A stretch of 64,000 nucleotides of DNA. Origin: Ceratodon purpureus. Lineage: Eukaryota > Streptophyta > Bryopsida > Pseudoditrichales > Ditrichaceae. The notes beneath the pieces are model-generated. The model made no database searches and was not told the origin of the DNA. It saw nothing but the letters and a program-made list of their open reading frames with translations. This document shows positions 58,683 to 64,000 of the stretch, piece by piece. The stretch lies in contig CM026426.1 in NCBI GenBank assembly GCA_014871385.1, positions 16,988,183 through 17,052,182 of the forward strand, written 5' to 3'. Position numbers and translations under genes: made by a program. Positions within the stretch are counted from its first letter, which is position 1, and every line of letters starts with the position of its first letter.

Positions 58683-60588
58683 ATGGCAGCAAGAGTAGCG
58701 GAGCGTTCAAGCTACATTCCCCAAGTTTCGCTTGATGCACGCTATGCACCACTTGTTAGGCAAGGTTCGTTGCAATCTGAGCAACCCTGTCTATCAACTT
58801 TTCCAGCACAGAGGGCAATCAGGGTTACAAACATTGACTTGTGGACTGACGGCAGCATTTACCCGGTTGATCCAGGAACAAGGAGGCCACCTCCATTCAA
58901 AACTCTTAGGGATTGCCTAGAATTCATATGCAATGGAGAGCGAGGTCTGCATGGATATGCACGCAGATTGGAGGTTGGTGATGGAGGTGGGCCTACACGG
59001 CGTGAGTTGGAAATGTAATGCCGACATTTTAAAGAAGAACTGGCTGGCAGCATAGTGAGGCTTGACCATTACAGGGACATTGAGGATACATGCATGCAGT
59101 TGCGGAATGAATTGGAGACTACTCGTGGCGAGATGAGCAGCATGGAGAGAAATCATGGCATGAATGTGCAGGGCTTGGAGATCGAGGTGCGTCGCTTGCA
59201 GCAAGAAAGTGAATGCCTACAGGAGGGGGCCAACCCTTTTAAGGACACGCCTATGGGGATTTGACGTAGGGCTCGCTCGCTCAAGGGGATTCATGAGTTG
59301 AATCCTGGTACGGGGTGTGCAAAACGCATATTCAAGCTCATTAGAAGAGTGTTGCAACCGCATCTTATGGATGCTGTCAACGACAACAACCGAGTCAACC
59401 ATGAGAAGCAGCAACTTCATGGGGATGAAGCCTCCCAAACAAGAGCTGCTCTAGCGTTAGCAAAGATATTGTCTAGGCATGAAGGTCTAACCTTCGCAAC
59501 TCAACCATCTATGGAGCATGTTAAGACAAAGATTGCCAGCAATGTCCTTAAGGCAATTGGAAAAAGTGTAGGTCCGGGTAAAATTCTTGCTGCCTACGAC
59601 CAGCAGGGGTGTCCCGTCAAGGCTATGGTGTTATTTACCAAGCTGTGAAGGATCTAGTTTAGGCTTTGACCAAGGATATGAAATCCAACATACTACCAAG
59701 CCCCTAGCACGTGAGAAGGCTTCAGCAGGAGCTGAATGCAAACTTGCCACAGTTTATTGGCCTGTACCAGCACGCTAAGAGAAGGATGGAGCCGCCAACA
59801 GTGTTGAAGAAAACCAAGAAATTCGAGGAGCAGCGAAAGGAGGTAGTCTTGGATGAAAAGAATTCAATATTCATAGATCCTGACGTGGTCCAGCAGAGCA
59901 GGGTCATCTTTTACGGCATCACGGAATAGGGTATGTATCCTCCTTTGATCGTGCTAGTGCCTAAGTAATTGTTCGTTTGTTGTCAGCAGTCGCATTGAGC
60001 GTGGACAACAATGAAAGCTGTTTTTTATTGCATGAGACAGTCATCCTGACGCTCAGATTTTTTGCAGAGTTGGAATGGGCTCCGCTGATCTTTGTCCTCA
60101 AACTGGACGAGGCACAAATTGTGAACGGAAAAAAATTTGAATGTGCTAACATTCAGATGGACCACAAGAGGTACTTCTTAGTACAATCCGAGCAGGAGAT
60201 TTGGCCAATTGCCACATTCCAGGTCGAGAAGGAGTCCTACAATGTTCGGTCGTGGATATTTAAAAAATTGAACTTACCAGCTATGATTGCAGCAGAGTCA
60301 AATGGCCAGAGACTACAAGTCCCCCGAGTTGGTGAATTCTATGTGGAGTGGCACCTTGGAGCAGACATGAAGACAATTAAGTGCATGTATGGGCTTCAAT
60401 TTGGGCTTGCATGTGTAATGAACTGCATCTACTACGACCAAAAGAGGATTAAGTCCACAGTGGGGAGGGGAAAGTTAGCATGTGAGCGGAGAGCGGAGAG
60501 CAGAGAGCAGAGAATGGAGAGCAGAGAATTGTTATTTAGCCAAATTTTCAGAAGTAAAGTAGACCCTATGATCGTGGAAAAATACTAA
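58683..60588 (+). pseudogene. Unknown coiled-coil gene, decayed
   Basis: The ATG at 58,683 begins MAARVAERSSYIPQVSLDAR. One frame runs to 59,640, broken by TAA (59,016) and TGA (59,262). It includes a coiled coil (RLDHYRDIEDTCMQLRNELE and on) and a KRIFKLIRRVLQPHLMDAVN segment. After a frame change near 59,610 it continues VKDLV, TAG (59,660), ALTKDMKSNILPSP, TAG (59,705), HVRRLQQELNANLPQFIGLY to 59,929. A donor-like GGTATGT follows and a last segment occupies 59,977-60,588, with FQVEKESYNVRSWIFKKL and VPRVGEFYVEWHLGADMKT; its very end is a GAGAGCAGAGAGCAGAGA repeat and probably not coding. I do not recognise the family. It could be the coat of a transposon gene or a dead host gene. Confidence 0.5.
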
Positions 60589-61057
60589 AAAAAGTTATTA
60601 TTTTCTTACTTTTTTTAGTAAAGGAGTGTAATTCCGTGGAACTATGGTTTATCACAGGTAAAAACTTCTTACGTTTGTTTTCTGAGGTACAAATTAAGGC
60701 TGATGTCATGATGACGTCATGCATAAAATCCATTAGATTTGGTCCCTTATTGGATCTAGATATGAGTATTCCAGCATCATGTTTTTAGATCACAGCACTA
60801 AGTATTGCATAGAATTATATAGATAATTGTAGGAAAAACAAATTTCACAAAGCTAAATTTCATGGTATGAAAACTTTGTGGAATATTTCAAGGTTCGTGT
60901 ACAATAATCGAGCTGCAAAAACCAAGATGTATACCATGTCACAGTGCTTGTCTTCATCGTAAATTTTTCGGTCTTTAGATAAGAGCAGTGCTAGCTTAAG
61001 CGTCAAGCAACGATCTATATAAACCTTAGCAGACGTCCTTGACGTTGCATTAGCTCA
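60589..61057. other. AT-rich spacer, promoter region of the next gene
   Basis: No frame supported. ctatataaacc at about 61,015-61,025 is a good TATA candidate for the gene whose ATG is at 61,058. Confidence 0.4.
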
Positions 61058-61621
61058 ATGATTTCTTTAGGACTTAACCGTGTACTTGCTAGACAGTTGT
61101 TTGAAGGTATGGGCGATTCATTTGAGGTCGTTGCTTGTGAAATGATTTTACACCATTTGCTTAAGCGGATGGCGGATGGGCCTGACCCCTGGGATCATAT
61201 AGGTAGTAGTATAACGCAGCCTTGGACTCCTTCGACGGAAATCACGTTTGAAGACGTCGAGAACGCTCGTGCTGTGTCGAAGCTTTGGAAGCGTGGGATT
61301 GAGAGCAGTCCTGAATACGCATGCCTACGGCTAGCGAGGTGGGATTACGTTTCGCACAGGGGTCGCCATTGAATTCCAAAGGACGAATATGAAGCTAATC
61401 GATACAACATTAACTGGGATGTTTTTAGGAGTTCTTGGTCACTTGCAAATCCAATTAACAACGACAGGTTAGAGAGAACGTCCCTTGGAGAACTTACTTG
61501 CCTTGAATTAGATCTGTTGAGGTCATTGCTAAGGGCCAATGGGAATCAGGTCTTGGATGTGCCGGTAGGAGAGAAAATATCTCCTAGTGATGGTATCTGG
61601 ATCTCTCCCAAGAGTAGATAA
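61058..61621 (+). pseudogene. F-box-like gene with one in-frame TGA
   Basis: The frame from ATG 61,058 to TAA 61,619-61,621 (187 codons) is broken only by TGA at 61,370-61,372, consistent with an Arg codon (CGA). Residues about 15-90 have an F-box-like layout: DSFEVVACEMILHHLLKRM, then ENARAVSKLWKRGIESSPEY and LRLARWDY. The rest (WDVFRSSWSLANPINNDRLE ... GDGIW-like end) is unrecognised. A TATA box (TATATAAA) lies about 40 bp upstream, so the annotated ATG is close to the expected transcript start. The core resembles the hAT cargo protein at 699-1,046. Family assignment is by eye. Confidence 0.5.
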
Positions 61622-61968
61622 CATGGCTATGGTAATGGGAAATGTTGTTGATTGATAAATAAAGTAATTAGAGTATTATATATATTTTGAGCATTTCAGT
61701 TGTAACAATTCATTGTTCATGTTAGTGTTTTCTAGTGTTGTGGTGAAAATAATAGAAAAGAAACAACTTCAGAATTGAAGTGGTTTTCCGTTTAAACACA
61801 TGAGAATTGAGAGCCAAAAGGTCTTGCAGCTGTAGTCCTTTACATACACGAGAAATAGAAATACTGTAAGTGGTTTGCAATAGAATAAATGAAGGAATAT
61901 ATAATCAAATCCAATGAAATCAAATCAAAGCAGATGAAAACAATGATAGACCAAAGCCTCCTTCAAAC
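61622..61968. other. Spacer between convergent genes
   Basis: AT-rich 3' regions of a plus-strand and a minus-strand gene; nothing else seen. Confidence 0.4.
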
Positions 61969-63988
61969 TCACGACATGCTACAATCGCTTCTTCCACTCT
62001 TAGAACTCGATGACTCTGAATCTCCTTCTACAGCCTCTGCATCGATGAATACAAGGGCCCTGGGATCAAAACTAGTTGGCCAACTAGGAACATATCTAAG
62101 GGCACAAGATTGAAGCGCTTGTGCTAAGTCCTCTGCATAGTTTGGAAGTATATAAGGCTGAATCGGGCTGGAATTCAGACGCCACCATGGAGTGGACAAG
62201 GCTCATGGCCCACGTGGCGGTGTTGCCGCAACTACTGTGCAATAGAAAATCGATAGTGGTTAGATCGAGTAGGTAGAGTTGCAAACAGAAGCAATGCTAA
62301 GATAAATTACACAAAAGATAGAAAATCTAGAGTAAGACTTACACCACTTAGAGACTCTTGCTTTCTTCGGTGGTGCTTCCTTTGCTGCTGCCGGTCTAGG
62401 ATGTTTAGGAGGGCCCATGGCGGATGGTGTAGCTGTATGGGGTTTGAGAATGGCGTTGAAGATGGCTTCGTCATCCTCAAAAGCTATAATATGACGACCA
62501 ATAGCATGGCAAGCCTTGATGGAGGACCCTGAAACTCAGAGAGTAACGAAGAAGTGAGAAACTCTGGAAAAATTGAAAGGAATAATTGAGGAGGCACATG
62601 TAATGAATGGTTACATGTTCCGGCCTTCCAGCCGAGGACTATGTCGCGGGGCTTTCGAAAGCTCTCCAATTATGCTCTGCATCATCTCAGAGGCTTTTTC
62701 CCTTGGCCCTCTCCAGGGAACGTCGCCATTCATTTGTTGCGAGTCCAGATCGGTCCAGTTGAAAATGGCATCACTCTCGGTAATGTTGAGGACCCCATGT
62801 ATTATCTGGGTTTTCTTTGTTTGGAAGGAGAAATTAGATGGCGTGTGACCACCACGAACGAAGACGCGAATCTAGAACCGATTAGTCTGCAGTCAAGCAA
62901 AACTAGTGAGTGTAAACAAGCAGAAGGGTTATCACTAAGTAAAGAGAAGGAATGGTTACGATGAAGTTACCAAGTTGTCGGAGTTCGTAGGAGAAGTCAA
63001 GCCGAGTACATTGAAGCCCCACCAGTCCTTGGAAAGCACGAAGTCACTAGCCTTAGCTTCTTCGAGAATCTCCGCAGCCAGCTTTTGATGATTGTTGTAG
63101 ATGATGCAGAGGGCACCATCATTCTCCAAGTAACGATCTGCAAAATGGAAGATGTCGTACACATAATCCTTCTCACGAGAGTTCCAAGGTGGAATACTTG
63201 TGAGGGGATCGGAAACAGAAGGGACGGGAAGATTCTCAGGGATGTTGACAATGATCAAGTCGAATCCCAAATGATTCTCTTCTTTGCAACGGTCCGGAAC
63301 TTCGTTTTGGCGGCCTGCTCCGAACTTGAGGAAACAAGAAAGAAGAATTAGACACTATAAAATTAATAAAAGTGTATATATCCAAGAAATGTCCAAGGAA
63401 CGGAACACACCTTGCGAATGAAGTCTTGAGCCTTGCTCCATTCTGGGTCGCCACCCTTGTCAGAGAGCCTCTTATTTCGCTGCAACATCGATCCACAGAT
63501 GACTTGAAGACGGCAACATGTGTGGAAAGCAAAGTTCCAGCCAAAGAGGTGGTTTGAGGAAACTGTTTGGCCTTCCTCTGCTCAATCAGACTTGTGGTGA
63601 TCTCAGAAGCACTAATCGATGAAGGCGCATTCGTAGTGGTCGAAGATGGCTTGGGGACGTTTGTAGTTGGAGAAGCGTAGGGTGTCTCCTTCCCAGGTGT
63701 GGAAGACTCCGCCCCACTATCCTGTGAGACCTGGGACTTTGAACCCAGAGATCGAAGACGCCGCCCTCTCCCTCTCTTCGGTGGAGGTGCAGATGATTGA
63801 CCATGTTGTCCTTTGTCATCTTCAGAAGCTTTGGTGGAGTCTTTGACCAACGGCGCTCGAATATGAAGTAATGATTTCACATCGGCCTCAGAATCAACTT
63901 TAAACCACGGAGGCAATCTAGATACCAACATCATGCTTCCAAGTGGGGAGCTTTGTACCTCTTCAACTGCTGAGGAGAAAAGATACAC
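61969..63988 (-). pseudogene. Permuted amino-methyltransferase-like gene, multi-exon, decayed
   Basis: Minus-strand exons with GT-AG borders: >63,988-63,411, 63,324-62,971, 62,871-62,615, 62,528-62,343 and 62,234-61,969. Exon 1 is Ser/Thr/Pro/Lys-rich with PPPKRGRGRRLRS (AT-hook-like), then, after a frame change near 63,560, FGWNFAFHTCCRLQVICGSM and DKGGDPEWSKAQDFIRK. Exon 2 begins FGAGRQNEV and has LGFDLIIVNIPEN, the position of the DPPY motif IV of DNA amino-methyltransferases, here NIPE; then DIFHFADRYLENDGALCIIY. Exons 3-4 join RDIVLGWKAGT to SSIKACHAIGRHIIAFEDDE, which matches motif I (DPFxGSGT...GRxxxGxExD). Motif IV before motif I is the permuted order of many N6-adenine/N4-cytosine methyltransferases. 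Exon 5 ends in an acidic Ser-rich tail. A frame change near 62,650 and TGA at 62,203 break it. The lost catalytic signature suggests a non-catalytic relative. The gene continues past the window end. Confidence 0.55.
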
Positions 63989-64000
63989 TGGTCCAAGCCT

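Noticed and set aside
60470-60530. GAGAGCAGAGAGCAGAGA tract as part of a real protein
   Set aside because: Simple-sequence repeat in a frame with no conserved features; likely 3' untranslated or intergenic.

Overview
The window is nuclear DNA of a land plant: spliceosomal (GT-AG) introns, plant-type hAT, Mutator and Ty3/gypsy elements, AT-rich spacers, no operons or ribosome binding sites. I cannot name the species. A non-seed plant (moss, hornwort, lycophyte or fern) is a guess from the look of the element families. Almost everything recognisable is mobile or decayed mobile DNA.

Region 1 (20-22,325) is the main discovery: a single GC-rich hAT transposon of about 22.3 kb. It has imperfect terminal inverted repeats starting CAAGG/CAGGG (24 of 29 positions match), a perfect 8-bp target-site duplication CCTACAGG on both sides, and an internal hAT transposase gene (4,526-7,771). 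It also carries at least six other putative genes: an F-box-like protein, two hypothetical proteins near the left end, a short unknown protein, a broken coiled-coil/RING-like gene, an intact 644-residue protein kinase, and a second coiled-coil/RING-like gene. Clusters of a short GTCCGA/TCGGAC word lie between the genes. The flanks are AT-rich.

Region 2 (22,326-32,600) is AT-rich. It holds a diverged tandem repeat, a foldback-like pair of inverted 126-127-bp arrays, and a multi-exon minus-strand DDE-type transposase-like gene (27,572-31,027).

Region 3 (about 32,600-57,900) is a broken Ty3/gypsy fossil beside a Mutator-like element. The Mutator-like element encodes a MURA-type transposase with a SWIM zinc finger (+ strand) and, convergent to it, a protein with an Ulp1/C48-peptidase-like domain (- strand). 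A block of 11,196 bp covering part of the gypsy copy and the whole transposase gene is present twice in direct tandem (33,371-44,566 and 44,567-55,762). I found only six base differences between the copies.

Region 4 (57,900-64,000) has three decayed genes: an unknown coiled-coil gene, an F-box-like gene, and a minus-strand gene resembling a permuted (motif IV before motif I) amino-methyltransferase, which runs off the window end.

A theme across the DNA-transposon and non-LTR genes is that long reading frames are broken by single in-frame stops, about 24 by hand count (15 TAG, 4 TAA, 5 TGA). Each is explicable as C-to-T at a CAG, CAA or CGA codon. This suggests methylcytosine-driven decay.
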